Of a stretch of 64,000 nucleotides of DNA, positions 51,331-60,564 are shown piece by piece; the first letter of the stretch is position 1, and each line of letters opens with the position of its first letter. This DNA is from JANPCX01 sp046049865 (GTDB lineage: Bacteria > Pseudomonadota > Gammaproteobacteria > Burkholderiales > Burkholderiaceae_C): assembly GCA_046049865.1 (NCBI GenBank), contig JBJOQO010000009.1, forward strand, positions 5,366 to 69,365, in the 5' to 3' direction. A program made the translations under genes and the position numbers. Below the pieces are notes generated by a model, which was given only the letters and a program-made list of their open reading frames with translations, was not told the origin of the DNA and did no database searches.

Positions 51331-52503
51331 ATGAAATCACTATTCGTTGCGGTACTGCTTGCTACCGCGTCTGTTCTGAGCCGGGCCCAGGCGCCCCAAC
51401 CCCCCGAGGTCGCTGCGAAGAGTTACCTGCTGCTCGACATGACCACCCAACAGGTGCTGGCCGAGCGCAACGCCGATACGCCTTCCGATCCGGCGTCATT
51501 GACCAAACTCATGACCGCCTATGTGGTGTTTGGTGCCATTCGAGACAAAAAACTGTCTTTGGAGCAGCCCATCCCCGTGTCCAAACGTGCGTGGGAAGAA
51601 CGCAAAGGGGGTGGTTCCTTGATGTTCATCGACACCACCATGACACCCAAGGTGGACGAGTTGCTGCGCGGCATGATCGTGCAGTCGGGCAACGATGCGT
51701 CTGTGGCTTTGGCCGAGGCAGTAGGCGGTACGCTGGATCAGTTTGTGGCCATGATGAACCGGCAAGCGCTGGCCTTTGGCTTGAAGAACACGCAGTTCAA
51801 GAATGTCACCGGTCTGACGGAAGCCGGCCACCAAAGCACCGCCCGCGAGCTGGCGGCGATTGCGTCGCGCATCATTCGCGACTTCCCGGACTTTTATACC
51901 TACTACTCCATCCGCGACTACAAATACAACAACATCAGCCAGCCCAACCGCAACCTGCTGCTGCGCCGTGATCCCACGGTAGACGGCATGAAAACTGGCT
52001 ACACCGAAGCCGCTGGTTACTGCCTGATTGCCAGCGGCGCGCGCGAGTTTCCCAACCTGGGCGCAACCGGCAATCTGCCGGGCAAGCGCCGACTGCTCAG
52101 CGTGGTGCTGAACACCTCGTCGATGGAGGCACGCGCCGGAGAAAGCCAAAAACTCCTGAACTGGGGTTTCCAAGCGTTTGATGTGGTGCGCGCCTTTGAG
52201 GAAGGCCAAGCTGCGGCCACGGTGGAGGTTTGGAAAGGCAAAAGCAAAGAAGCCAAACTGGGCGCTGCGGGGCCGGTGTTCCTGAACTTACCCAAGGGTG
52301 AATCAGGCAAATTGCAAACTCAAATTGAACGCACCGATCCCTTGGTGGCACCTCTGACCGCTGGCCAACGAGTGGGCACACTCAAGGTCAAAAGCGCAGC
52401 AGGCACGATGCTGGCCGAGTTGCCTTTGGTGGTGTTGCAACCGGTGGACCAGGCGGGTTTCTTTGGTCGCGCCTGGGATGCACTGCGTCTTTGGATCAAG
52501 TAA
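51331..52503 (+). CDS. D-alanyl-D-alanine carboxypeptidase (PBP5/6 type)
   Basis: This 390-residue periplasmic penicillin-binding protein trims the terminal D-Ala from peptidoglycan stem peptides. A signal peptide ends near SRAQA. The three active-site boxes are present: SLTKL (SxxK, about residue 56), SGN in VQSGNDASV and KTG in DGMKTGYTEA. A C-terminal PBP5-type beta domain follows, ending in an amphipathic helix (GRAWDALRLWIK) that anchors it to the membrane. The gene begins the run that leads to dat and lipBA. Confidence 0.95.
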   Translation: MKSLFVAVLLATASVLSRAQAPQPPEVAAKSYLLLDMTTQQVLAERNADTPSDPASLTKLMTAYVVFGAIRDKKLSLEQPIPVSKRAWEERKGGGSLMFIDTTMTPKVDELLRGMIVQSGNDASVALAEAVGGTLDQFVAMMNRQALAFGLKNTQFKNVTGLTEAGHQSTARELAAIASRIIRDFPDFYTYYSIRDYKYNNISQPNRNLLLRRDPTVDGMKTGYTEAAGYCLIASGAREFPNLGATGNLPGKRRLLSVVLNTSSMEARAGESQKLLNWGFQAFDVVRAFEEGQAAATVEVWKGKSKEAKLGAAGPVFLNLPKGESGKLQTQIERTDPLVAPLTAGQRVGTLKVKSAAGTMLAELPLVVLQPVDQAGFFGRAWDALRLWIK

Positions 52504-52537
52504 GCTGGCACCACACAGTCATCACGTTAAGGCGCGC

Positions 52538-52831
52538 ATGAAAACCCTCGCAGAGCTTTCTTTCGAATACATATGGCTCATCATGTTTGGCACCGAAGAC
52601 ATGATCGATTTGGACTACTCTGTCAGTTGCCAAGAATCCCTTTCCGTGCAATTCGAAGGTATCACCGAGGCTGAGAAACTTGCTTTAGTCGAGGTCGCTA
52701 TTGCCACCCGCAATAGGCTTTTGGCCGATCCAGACGAACATGGATACACCCCACGCAGTGGCGCCTCCGAAGAGCAAAAGGCATTCCTTGACGCATTTAT
52801 CTCTGGCGATGTGTTCGCACAATGGCAATGA
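52538..52831 (+). CDS. Hypothetical protein
   Basis: This 97-residue soluble protein is not recognised. It begins MKTLAELSFEYIWLIMFG, is acidic, and contains EGITEAEKLALVEVAI and a polar region PRSGASEEQKAFLDAFI. AAGG is found seven bases before the ATG. It lies 34 bp after the carboxypeptidase gene. It looks helical and compact with no membrane segment or signal peptide. Confidence 0.6.
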   Translation: MKTLAELSFEYIWLIMFGTEDMIDLDYSVSCQESLSVQFEGITEAEKLALVEVAIATRNRLLADPDEHGYTPRSGASEEQKAFLDAFISGDVFAQWQ

Positions 52832-52919
52832 CGAGCCTTAACCTGTCGGCCCACAAAAACCCACACCTTCAGATGGCGGATTCGCCGCGAAAGTTGTGGG
52901 CTGGTGGCCTCCAACGATC

Positions 52920-53795
52920 ATGACCAACTTGCCTACCACCCCCTGTTACCTCAACGGCGAGTTCACGCCTTTGAACGAAGCCAAGGTGTCGGTGCTGGAC
53001 CGAGGGTTTATTTTTGGGGACGGCATTTACGAAGTGGTGCCGGTTTACGCGCGCAAGCTGTTTTGTTTTGACCAACACATGGCAAGGCTCGCACGCAGCT
53101 TGTCCAAGCTCCGCATTCACAACCCGCACAGCCGCGAGCAATGGCTGGACAAAGCGCGGCAGTTGGTGGCGGCGCAAGCCGCGTCCGACCAACTGCTTTA
53201 CATCCAAATCACGCGCGGCGTGGCGCTGCGTGACCACGTCATGCCTGAGGGCATCACACCCACCGTGTTCATGATGACCAGCCCGATGAAAGGGCTGTCA
53301 CCCGAACAGCGCCACCGCGGTGTGTCCTGCGTGACTGCACGCGACTTCCGCTGGGAGCGTGGCGACATCAAAAGCACGTCGCTGCTCGGCAATGTGCTGG
53401 CCCGTCAACTCTCCGCCGACCACGGCGCGGTGGAAACCATCATGTTCCGTGATGGGTTTCTGACCGAGGCGTCGTCCAGCAATGTGTGGGTGGTCAAGGA
53501 AGGCGCTTTGCTCGGCCCACCCAAAAGCGAGGTGGTGCTGGAAGGCATACGTTACGACCTGCTGCGCGGTTTGTGTGAAGAAGCTGGTGTTGCTTACCAC
53601 CTGCGGCCCATCTCAGAGGCCGAAGTCTTGGCAGCGGACGAATTGCTGCTGAGCTCCGCCACCAAAGAAGTTCTGGCCGTCACCCACCTGGATGGTCAAC
53701 CCGTGGGCCACGGTGCGCTTCATGGCAAACCCGGTCCCGTGTACGCCAAACTCTACGAGGCCTACCAGCGGGCCAAACTGACCTTGACCATCTGA
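52920..53795 (+). CDS. dat: D-amino acid aminotransferase (class IV)
   Basis: This 291-residue PLP enzyme begins with YLNGEFTPLNEAKVSVLDRG, the class IV start with the conserved DRG motif and FGDGIYEV. The PLP-binding lysine lies in RGDIKSTSLLGNVLA. EASSSNVWVV and SATKEVLAVT complete the active site. It interconverts D-Ala and D-Glu for peptidoglycan, which fits the D,D-carboxypeptidase gene nearby. The ATG at 52920 is preferred over a start eight codons upstream. The lipoate genes follow. Confidence 0.92.
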   Translation: MTNLPTTPCYLNGEFTPLNEAKVSVLDRGFIFGDGIYEVVPVYARKLFCFDQHMARLARSLSKLRIHNPHSREQWLDKARQLVAAQAASDQLLYIQITRGVALRDHVMPEGITPTVFMMTSPMKGLSPEQRHRGVSCVTARDFRWERGDIKSTSLLGNVLARQLSADHGAVETIMFRDGFLTEASSSNVWVVKEGALLGPPKSEVVLEGIRYDLLRGLCEEAGVAYHLRPISEAEVLAADELLLSSATKEVLAVTHLDGQPVGHGALHGKPGPVYAKLYEAYQRAKLTLTI

Positions 53796-53816
53796 AATTG
53801 ACCACCTGAGCGCGTC

Positions 53817-54092
53817 ATGCAAGACATCCCGCCCGAACAATCGCTGATCGAATACCCCAGCAGTTTTCCCATCAAGGTGATGGGGCTGAATGTGGATGGT
53901 TTTGCCGATGCGGTGGTTCAAATCGCCAAAAGTTTTGACCCCGGCTTTTCGGAGCACGCTGTCGAAACACGCCCCAGCAGCGGCAACAAATACCTGGGTG
54001 TCACCGTCACCATCACCGCCACCAGCCGCGAACAATTGGACGAAATCTACCGCACCCTCACCACGCACCCGATGGTGAAGATGGTGTTGTAG
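53817..54092 (+). CDS. DUF493 (YbeD-type) regulatory protein
   Basis: This 91-residue protein has the small ferredoxin-like fold sequence of DUF493: LIEYPSSFPIKVMGLN, then VTVTITATSREQLDEIYRTL. YbeD lies between dacA and lipB in many proteobacteria, exactly as here, and has a proposed link to lipoate regulation. Starts 21 bp after dat, and lipB follows nine bases later. Confidence 0.9.
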   Translation: MQDIPPEQSLIEYPSSFPIKVMGLNVDGFADAVVQIAKSFDPGFSEHAVETRPSSGNKYLGVTVTITATSREQLDEIYRTLTTHPMVKMVL

Positions 54093-54101
54093 GCGGCAGG
54101 G

Positions 54102-54800
54102 ATGTCGACTCCTTTGTTGCGCAACCTGGGTTTGGTGGATTTGCAATCCACGGTGGCCGCCATGCAAGCGTTCACAGAGACCCGAACTGCCGATACGCCT
54201 GACGAAATTTGGCTGTGTGAGCACTCCCCGGTTTACACCCAAGGGCTGGCGGGTAAGGTCGAACATTTGCTGGAGCCTGGAAACATCCCTGTGGTGCAAA
54301 CCAATCGGGGCGGGCAAGTGACCTACCACGGCCCCGGGCAAGTGGTGGCCTATCCGCTGATTGATCTGAAGCGCTTGGGCATCTATGTCAAAGAGTATGT
54401 CTACCGCCTGGAGCACTGCGTGCTGAAAACTTTGGAGCTGCAGGGCGTCACGGGTCATCGCGTTCCAGGCGCGCCTGGCATTTATGTGCGCCTTGCCGAC
54501 CCCTTTGGCCACGCGCCGCTCGAAGCCGTCGCGCCCAAGGACCGTTTGGGCGTGAAAGCCGATGATCCTTTCTCGGGCTTGGGGAAAATTGCCGCTTTAG
54601 GCATCAAAGTCAGTCGCCACTGCAGCTACCACGGGCTGGCACTGAACGTGGCCATGGATTTACGCCCATTTGGTTACATCAACCCCTGTGGTTATGAGGG
54701 GCTGCAAACGGTGGACTTGGCTACACTTGGGGTCTCTACGAGTTGGGCCGACGTGGCCCGGGCTTTGGGTGACAAGCTGCAGTCCCACTTGAGTCCTTAG
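54102..54800 (+). CDS. lipB: Lipoyl(octanoyl) transferase
   Basis: This 232-residue enzyme transfers octanoate from ACP to lipoate-dependent enzymes. It has LCEHSPVYTQG, the RGGQVTYHGPGQVVAYPL motif, the catalytic Lys in GKIAALGIKVSRH and the catalytic Cys in INPCGYEGLQTVDL. A ten-residue-scale insertion (FGHAPLEAVAPKDRLG) lies in the middle. Translationally close to DUF493 and lipA. Confidence 0.95.
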   Translation: MSTPLLRNLGLVDLQSTVAAMQAFTETRTADTPDEIWLCEHSPVYTQGLAGKVEHLLEPGNIPVVQTNRGGQVTYHGPGQVVAYPLIDLKRLGIYVKEYVYRLEHCVLKTLELQGVTGHRVPGAPGIYVRLADPFGHAPLEAVAPKDRLGVKADDPFSGLGKIAALGIKVSRHCSYHGLALNVAMDLRPFGYINPCGYEGLQTVDLATLGVSTSWADVARALGDKLQSHLSP

Positions 54801-54829
54801 AGCCCCAAACACGGCACAGAAAGCCCCAC

Positions 54830-55825
54830 ATGGCCACCGAGAACGTTACCCGCGAAACCCAAACAGGCGCCGACTACGACGCCACCGCCAAACAAAAGTC
54901 GCAGGCCAAGACCGCGCGCATTCCGATCAAGATCGTTCCGGCAGAAACGCTGAAAAAGCCAGACTGGATTCGCGTCAAGGCAGGCTCGCCCACCACGCGG
55001 TTTTACGAAATCAAAAACATCCTGCGCGAGCACAAGCTGCACACGGTGTGCGAAGAAGCCTCTTGCCCCAACATTGGCGAGTGCTTCGGCAAAGGCACCG
55101 CCACCTTCATGATCATGGGCGACAAATGCACACGCCGCTGCCCGTTCTGCGATGTGGGCCATGGCCGCCCCGATCCACTGGATGCTGATGAACCGCTGAA
55201 CCTCGCCAAAACCATCGCCGCGCTCAAACTGAACTACGTTGTCATCACCAGCGTCGATCGTGACGACCTGCGCGACGGCGGCGCAGGCCACTTCGTTGAA
55301 TGCATACGGCAAACCCGTGCGTTATCGCCCAACACCACCATCGAAGTGCTGGTGCCCGACTTCCGTGGCCGCGACGACCGTGCGCTTGAAATTTTGAAAG
55401 CCGCACCGCCCGATGTGATGAACCACAACATGGAAACCGTGCCCCGCCTCTACAAAGAAGCGCGCCCCGGCAGTGACTACGCCTTCAGTCTGAATCTGCT
55501 CAAAAAGTTCAAAGCCTTGTTTCCCGATGTGCCCACCAAAAGCGGCCTGATGGTCGGGCTTGGCGAAACAGACGAAGAGATTTTGCAAGTGATGCGCGAC
55601 ATGCGCGAGCACCAGATCGACATGCTCACCATCGGCCAGTACCTGGCCCCGAGCGGCCATCACTTGCCAGTGCGGCGCTATGTGCACCCTGACACCTTCA
55701 AGATGTTCGAGATGGAAGCCGCCAAGATGGGCTTCACTCACGCCGCCGTCGGCGCGATGGTGCGCTCCAGCTACCACGCAGACCAGCAAGCCCATGCGGC
55801 GGGTGTGGCGGGTGCGCTGAGCTGA
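54830..55825 (+). CDS. lipA: Lipoyl synthase (radical SAM)
   Basis: This 331-residue radical SAM enzyme inserts two sulfur atoms into octanoyl groups. It has the auxiliary cluster motif CEEASCPNIGEC, the radical SAM motif CTRRCPFC and the C-terminal RSSY motif that ligates the auxiliary cluster (VRSSYHADQQ). All seven cluster ligands are present. Last gene of the dat–DUF493–lipB–lipA block. Confidence 0.97.
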   Translation: MATENVTRETQTGADYDATAKQKSQAKTARIPIKIVPAETLKKPDWIRVKAGSPTTRFYEIKNILREHKLHTVCEEASCPNIGECFGKGTATFMIMGDKCTRRCPFCDVGHGRPDPLDADEPLNLAKTIAALKLNYVVITSVDRDDLRDGGAGHFVECIRQTRALSPNTTIEVLVPDFRGRDDRALEILKAAPPDVMNHNMETVPRLYKEARPGSDYAFSLNLLKKFKALFPDVPTKSGLMVGLGETDEEILQVMRDMREHQIDMLTIGQYLAPSGHHLPVRRYVHPDTFKMFEMEAAKMGFTHAAVGAMVRSSYHADQQAHAAGVAGALS

Positions 55826-55844
55826 GCGCACTCCGCCCGAGGTC

Positions 55845-56867
55845 GTGACGATCAATACCCGGTCAGTCGCAAACAAGCCGCCAGTGGCGTGCGGCAACTG
55901 CGCTCAGCCGATGTCGAGTTTCAATCTCGCCGGGCACTACGGTCAAACGGTGGAGATCGACTGCTGCGCGCCTTGCCACCTGCTGTGGTTCGACACCGTG
56001 GAGTCGGTGCGCCTCACCGGCGCTGCCATGCTGGAGTTGATTGGGGCCATGGCTGCGGCGCAGCAGCATCCCCACCAAACCTTGTCCGCCAAAATTCAAT
56101 GCCCACGTTGCCAAGGCGGCCTCAAACTCATCCACAACCAAACCCGCTGGGGCCCGACGAGGCAGCTGGAATGCTTGAAGGGCCACGGCATCCACCAAAC
56201 TTTTGCGCAGTTTTTGTCTGAGAAGGGGCTGCTGCGTGCGTTGACGGCCATGGACCGCACCCTGTTGTCGCGTCAGGGGCAGGAGCTGCATTGTTTGAAC
56301 TGCGGTGCGGCTCTACCGGTTGAACAGGAAAGCGCGCGCGGGACCACTTGTCACTATTGCGAAAGCGTACCCGCCTTGATCGACATTGCGCGCTTGGCCA
56401 GCGCGCTTGATCCGGAAGGCGCGACCGCTCAGGACCCCCAGCACCAAACGGTGCATCGTGCGTCAACGCAGCACCGTGTGCTCAATTGCCATGCGTGTGG
56501 CGCCGCCTTGGCTGACGAACACGCGCTGAGTTGTTCGCAGTGTGGGGCGACGCAAGTCGGCACAGGCTTGCAACAAGCCCATCAGGTACTCAGTGCGTTG
56601 GCTCCGGCGTTGCGTCGCCATGCCACCCAGCCCGCACCCCATGTCGTTGCCCAACGTTTGGGAGCGCTGCGCCAAGACACCGCCAAACGCCGCGACTGGG
56701 TGCGCGACATGGAAATGAACACCCATGCGCGTCGTGACGAAGCATCTCGTGGCCACTGGCTCGCGCGATTGCTCGGAGACCGTTTCGACCCTGACACCAC
56801 GCGCCAGTGGGAAACCGTTGCGGCTTGGTTGTTGTTCGCTGCGCTGATCGGGTGGTGGCTGGACTGA
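55845..56867 (+). CDS. Multi-zinc-ribbon protein with C-terminal membrane helix
   Basis: This protein of about 340 residues has at least five Cys pairs: CGNC and CCAPC near the start, CPRC (about 87), CLNCG (about 150) with CHYC, and CHACG with CSQCG (about 220-240). The C-terminus has charged helices and one membrane helix (WLLFAALIGWWL). It is typical of TFIIB-type zinc-ribbon proteins of unknown role in Comamonadaceae. A GTG start at 55845 is used because the first zinc knuckle follows; ATG at 55911 would remove it. It lies 19 bp after lipA. Confidence 0.7.
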   Translation: MTINTRSVANKPPVACGNCAQPMSSFNLAGHYGQTVEIDCCAPCHLLWFDTVESVRLTGAAMLELIGAMAAAQQHPHQTLSAKIQCPRCQGGLKLIHNQTRWGPTRQLECLKGHGIHQTFAQFLSEKGLLRALTAMDRTLLSRQGQELHCLNCGAALPVEQESARGTTCHYCESVPALIDIARLASALDPEGATAQDPQHQTVHRASTQHRVLNCHACGAALADEHALSCSQCGATQVGTGLQQAHQVLSALAPALRRHATQPAPHVVAQRLGALRQDTAKRRDWVRDMEMNTHARRDEASRGHWLARLLGDRFDPDTTRQWETVAAWLLFAALIGWWLD

Positions 56868-56887
56868 GTTGACCGCTGAGGCTGCCG

Positions 56888-57397
56888 TTATCCCTCGGCC
56901 AACAACTTCTCAATCAGCAAATGCAGCGCGGTGAAGTCAGGCTCACCCACAAACTGTTTCACAATCTCGCCGCGTTTGTTCACGATGAAGGTGGTGGGTG
57001 TGAGTTGAACATCCCCAAACTGACGGGCAATCTCACCTGTGTTGTCGATGGCCACACCGAAAGGCAGTTGGCGGGATTCAGCAAAACGTGCCACATAGGC
57101 CGGGGGGTCGTAACTCATGGCCACTGCCAAGGTGTCGAAGCCCTGGGTTTTGTACTTGTTGTGTGTGGCCACAATCTCAGGCATTTCTTTGACGCAGGTG
57201 ACGCAGCTCGTGGCCCAAAAATTGACCAAGGTGACTTTGCCTTGCCACTGGGACGTGATGGGCGCTTGCGCGCGGAGCAAGGTGTAGGCGATGGTCGGCG
57301 CGCGCTCCGGGGCCAACAAAATTGGCAAACCGAAGTAAGCTCCCAGCCCGAGCGCTGAGGCCGCTACAGCAGCAGCCACCACACGTTTGACATTCAT
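56888..57397 (-). CDS. TlpA/ResA-like membrane-anchored thiol-disulfide oxidoreductase
   Basis: This protein of about 169 residues has an N-terminal hydrophobic anchor (VAAAVAASALGLGAYFGLPI) and a thioredoxin fold with the active site WATSCVTCVKEMP (CVTC), and the cis-Pro loop in QLTPTTFIVNKRGEI. It should act in the periplasm, reducing cytochrome or other disulfides. The ATG at 57397 is preferred over an in-frame one at 57439 because the anchor follows directly. It is divergent from the DUF4197 gene with only 12 bp between the starts. Confidence 0.88.
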   Translation of the reverse strand: MNVKRVVAAAVAASALGLGAYFGLPILLAPERAPTIAYTLLRAQAPITSQWQGKVTLVNFWATSCVTCVKEMPEIVATHNKYKTQGFDTLAVAMSYDPPAYVARFAESRQLPFGVAIDNTGEIARQFGDVQLTPTTFIVNKRGEIVKQFVGEPDFTALHLLIEKLLAEG

Positions 57398-57409
57398 CGA
57401 GGAGTTCCC

Positions 57410-58108
57410 ATGTTGAAAAGCAGCACCCGTCGCAGCCATTTGCAGCAGATTTTCGCAGTTTTAGCCGTGAGCGTTTTACCCGGCAAGGTATGGGCTCAAT
57501 TCAGTCAGGGGGATGCATTGTCCGGCGTGAAAACCGCGTTGGAGCGTGGTGCAGACGCGGCCGTGTCGTTGCTGGGTCAAAACGGCGGCTTTTTGGACAA
57601 CCCCAAAGTTCACATTCCTTTGCCTGGTGTGCTGAACGACGCCGCCAAGGTGCTCAAGGCCATGGGCCAACAAAAAAGGGTCGATGAACTCGTGACGGCG
57701 ATGAACCGTGCTGCGGAAGCGGCGGTGCCGCAGGCCAAGGCTTTGCTTAAGAGTGCGGTCAAAAACATGGGTGTCGATGATGCCCGCAAGCTGATCAGCG
57801 GCGGCGACGATTCCGTCACCCGTTTTTTCGCCGAAAAAACCCGTGCACCATTGGCGGAAAAGTTTCTCCCCATCGTCACCCAACACACCGAACGTTTGGC
57901 GGTGGCAGAGAAGTACAACGCCTTGGCCTCCAAAGCCGCGGGCTTGGGTTTGCTGAAGAAGGAAGACGCCAACGTGCAGCAATACGTCACTGGCAAAGCG
58001 CTTGATGGCCTGTACCTGATGATTGCTGAAGAAGAACGCAAGATTCGCCAAGACCCGATAGGCACTGGCAGTGCGATTCTGAAGAAGGTGTTTGGTGGTT
58101 TGAAGTGA
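57410..58108 (+). CDS. DUF4197 family exported protein
   Basis: This 232-residue protein has a signal peptide (IFAVLAVSVLPGKVWA) and a helical mature region with the family blocks GVKTALERGADAAVSLLG and LDNPKVHIPLPG near the start, then VDDARKLISGGDDSVTRFF. Members are periplasmic and of unknown function. GGAG precedes the ATG. It overlaps nothing and is divergent from the TlpA-like gene. Confidence 0.85.
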   Translation: MLKSSTRRSHLQQIFAVLAVSVLPGKVWAQFSQGDALSGVKTALERGADAAVSLLGQNGGFLDNPKVHIPLPGVLNDAAKVLKAMGQQKRVDELVTAMNRAAEAAVPQAKALLKSAVKNMGVDDARKLISGGDDSVTRFFAEKTRAPLAEKFLPIVTQHTERLAVAEKYNALASKAAGLGLLKKEDANVQQYVTGKALDGLYLMIAEEERKIRQDPIGTGSAILKKVFGGLK

Positions 58109-58132
58109 TGCGGTGAGTTGACCGATGTCGAC

Positions 58133-59278
58133 TCACAAACTTTTCGACAACTCAAACATCAAAACCGAGGGCAGGGCAGATTCAATCGCCCCACGCCCGA
58201 CCCGGGCCACGCTGCGGTTGCCTGTGCCGGACATTTCGAACTGACTGCCTTCTTCCACGATCTCCACGAAGGCAAAGTCGGGGACTTCTGCGATGATTTC
58301 GAGTCGCAATTGTTTCAAGCGCTCCCCGCGCAAAATGCCTTCCACGACGATGGCGTGTGGCAAGCCTTCGTGGCAAAAATCGGCCGCCTCCTCGACAGAC
58401 GCCACCATGTCGATGATGAGGCCCATGTCTTTGATGGACTCTCGCAGTTGCATGCGAACCTCGCGCCGTGACGCCACGATCAGCACATGGCTGCCCGCCA
58501 GTGGTTTGGAATTGGTGGACACCGCAAACCCCTCATCCAACTCGATGCTGGTGACGCCTTCCATCGCTTCGTGTGCGGTGCGTGGGAAGTCCATTGTGAG
58601 CTGTGCGACACCCGCTTCCTCCAAACGGCTCACCGGCAGGCCCATGGTCCAGGCGGTTTGTTCCAACAAGCGCCAGGTGAGGGAGTCCAGTTTGGCTCGC
58701 GACGCGTCCACACTCGCGCCGTCGTTGAGTTGCTCCGCAGCATATGGAGCAAAACGACAGGTCAGGCGACCCATGCGATCTTTGGCCAACATCTCCACTT
58801 TGAACTCGATCTCCGATTGGCTGTGGCGCAGTGCCCAATCCAATAAGGTATTGAGCAAGCCAAACAACAACGAAGCATCAACGATCACCGGCAGGGCTTG
58901 AAGACGAGTTTTGACGCCAATGCCTCGCGCTTGGGTTTCTCTGGCACGGTGGGTGAGCACATTGTTCAGCAGATCCGCCACATCCAGGCGCTCATGTGAC
59001 TGTCGCAGCCGACCCGATGCCAGGCGCGTGATTTGTTGCGCAATGATGCCCACCGCGCGCGCCGTTTCAACCTCTTCGCGAAGGGCGCGCAAGCTGCTGC
59101 GGTCGATGCGCCCACTGGTTGTCAGTGCGTGAACCCGTTCCAGGGCTTGGGTCAGGGGTGTGGAGACCTCTTCACCGACGGCATTGACCAACTCGCGCCA
59201 ACGGATCCCCTGCTCGTTGTCGGCTGCTTCAGCCAAAGCGCCCTGCGCATGGGGTGCCCGGTTCTCAGATGGAGTCAT
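58133..59278 (-). CDS. Degenerate sensor kinase-like protein with pseudo-receiver domain
   Basis: This 381-residue soluble protein has the layout of a hybrid histidine kinase without its chemistry. At the place of the H box (normally SHELRTPL) it reads VGEEVSTPLTQAL, so the phospho-His is absent. The ATP-binding-like domain has LLNTLLDWALRHS at the N box but no clear DxGxG. The C-terminal receiver-like domain (SHVLIVASRREVRMQLRESI) has Val-Glu-Gly where the phospho-Asp should be (AIVVEGILRG). It may act as a regulatory scaffold. The ATG at 59278 is preferred over 59353. Confidence 0.6.
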   Translation of the reverse strand: MTPSENRAPHAQGALAEAADNEQGIRWRELVNAVGEEVSTPLTQALERVHALTTSGRIDRSSLRALREEVETARAVGIIAQQITRLASGRLRQSHERLDVADLLNNVLTHRARETQARGIGVKTRLQALPVIVDASLLFGLLNTLLDWALRHSQSEIEFKVEMLAKDRMGRLTCRFAPYAAEQLNDGASVDASRAKLDSLTWRLLEQTAWTMGLPVSRLEEAGVAQLTMDFPRTAHEAMEGVTSIELDEGFAVSTNSKPLAGSHVLIVASRREVRMQLRESIKDMGLIIDMVASVEEAADFCHEGLPHAIVVEGILRGERLKQLRLEIIAEVPDFAFVEIVEEGSQFEMSGTGNRSVARVGRGAIESALPSVLMFELSKSL

Positions 59279-59502
59279 GGAAATTCCCGAAATCCCTTGC
59301 GCACCGCGGATGGCGACAGGTACGCTTTTGTTCGAAGGGCGCTGGATTTGCAACGCTTTCGGGAGATATTACCTGCCCGTATCAATTTCGCCATCGGGTG
59401 AACATGGATTCCAGTGGCTGAAGCACTTGAATGAGGGGGGCGGTCGGGCGTGACTTTGTTCCGCAAAGTCGCCACCACGATGGAATCGCTCATAATTTTC
59501 CG

Positions 59503-60051
59503 GTGCAGGCATCTCCCCTCCAACCATTTCGCAAAGGTTATCGCTGGATATTGATGGCGTTCGCAGGCCTTCTTCTGGCTTGTTCGCCCTCTCTGGATTG
59601 GCGCACGACACCGGTTTCAAACACCGCTTTGGCCGCGCTCTTTCCTTGTAAACCTGATCATTTTTCTCGCCGCCTGAGCCTGGCGGGACAGTCGCAACTC
59701 GTGACGCTGACCTCGTGTCAAGCGGCTGGACTGACCTTCGCAGTCGCCGCCGCTGATGTGCAGCAACCGCATCTTGCGCCTGCGGCCTTGGCGGCACTGA
59801 GGCAATCAGCCGAGCAAAATTTCGGGGGCAGCGTGCAACTTCTTGCGCCCCGCACCGTGCCCGGCGCTGACACTGGGGGCTCTGCACAGCGCGTTTCCGC
59901 CGAGTTGGTGCGTTCCGAAGGCGATCCGCTGCGGGCACAGATGCTGTTCTTTTCCCGTGGCGCTTGGGTTTTCCAGGCCACCGTGATGGGCACCCCGCCA
60001 ACGGCCGAAGCGGTGGAGTTCTTCTTCGACAACTTGAAGTTAGCGCCTTGA
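59503..60051 (+). CDS. Putative lipoprotein
   Basis: This 182-residue protein starts at a GTG (59503), giving a signal peptide with a basic start (FRKGYRW), a hydrophobic core and the lipobox LLLACS. An ATG at 59554 would delete the basic part, so the GTG is favoured. The mature domain is Ala/Leu-rich with two Cys residues, ends VEFFFDNLKLAP, and was not assigned to a family. It lies 42 bp before the PTS genes, but whether it belongs to that operon is unclear. Confidence 0.65.
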   Translation: MQASPLQPFRKGYRWILMAFAGLLLACSPSLDWRTTPVSNTALAALFPCKPDHFSRRLSLAGQSQLVTLTSCQAAGLTFAVAAADVQQPHLAPAALAALRQSAEQNFGGSVQLLAPRTVPGADTGGSAQRVSAELVRSEGDPLRAQMLFFSRGAWVFQATVMGTPPTAEAVEFFFDNLKLAP

Positions 60052-60093
60052 GATGCTTTTCAGTGCGTCCAAACTACCGATAATGCCTACACC

Positions 60094-60564
60094 ATGACTG
60101 CCATGTTGATCGTCGCCCACGCACCCTTGGCTTCTGCCCTCAAGGCGGTGGCGATGCACACCTTTCCGGACTGCGCGCGTCGACTCGAAGCCATGGATGT
60201 GCCCGCAGACATGTCGCCTGAAGACATGGCCCGCCAAATGCGCAGCATGTTGCTGAGCCTGAACGACCCGGAGGTGCTGGTTTTGACCGACGTGTTCGGT
60301 GCCACCCCGTGCAATGTGGCGCAACAGTTGGCTTTGTCCGATGACTTGGGCGCCATCAAAGTCGTCACCGGCGTCAATGTACCCATGCTCTGGCGCTCGC
60401 TTTGTTATGCCGACGATGCCTTGGATGCTTTGGTGGCCAGAGCGGTGGCGGGCGCGAATCAGGGCATCATGCAGGTCGCAGTGTCCAAGCCACAAAATCA
60501 AAGCAACAAAACCAGCCCAAACAAGAACGCCCATGATCAAAACCCTGATCACCATCAGCAATAA
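60094..60564 (+). CDS. PTS mannose-family IIA component
   Basis: This 156-residue protein is a IIA(Man)-type domain with the phosphoacceptor His9 in MLIVAHAPLASAL and the block VLVLTDVFGATPCNVAQQL. In betaproteobacteria lacking matching IIB/C sugar permeases it works with HPr and enzyme I as a regulatory phosphorelay (linked to polyhydroxyalkanoate and carbon control). No IIBC gene is visible here. Its 3' end overlaps the start of ptsH by 32 bp. Confidence 0.92.
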   Translation: MTAMLIVAHAPLASALKAVAMHTFPDCARRLEAMDVPADMSPEDMARQMRSMLLSLNDPEVLVLTDVFGATPCNVAQQLALSDDLGAIKVVTGVNVPMLWRSLCYADDALDALVARAVAGANQGIMQVAVSKPQNQSNKTSPNKNAHDQNPDHHQQ

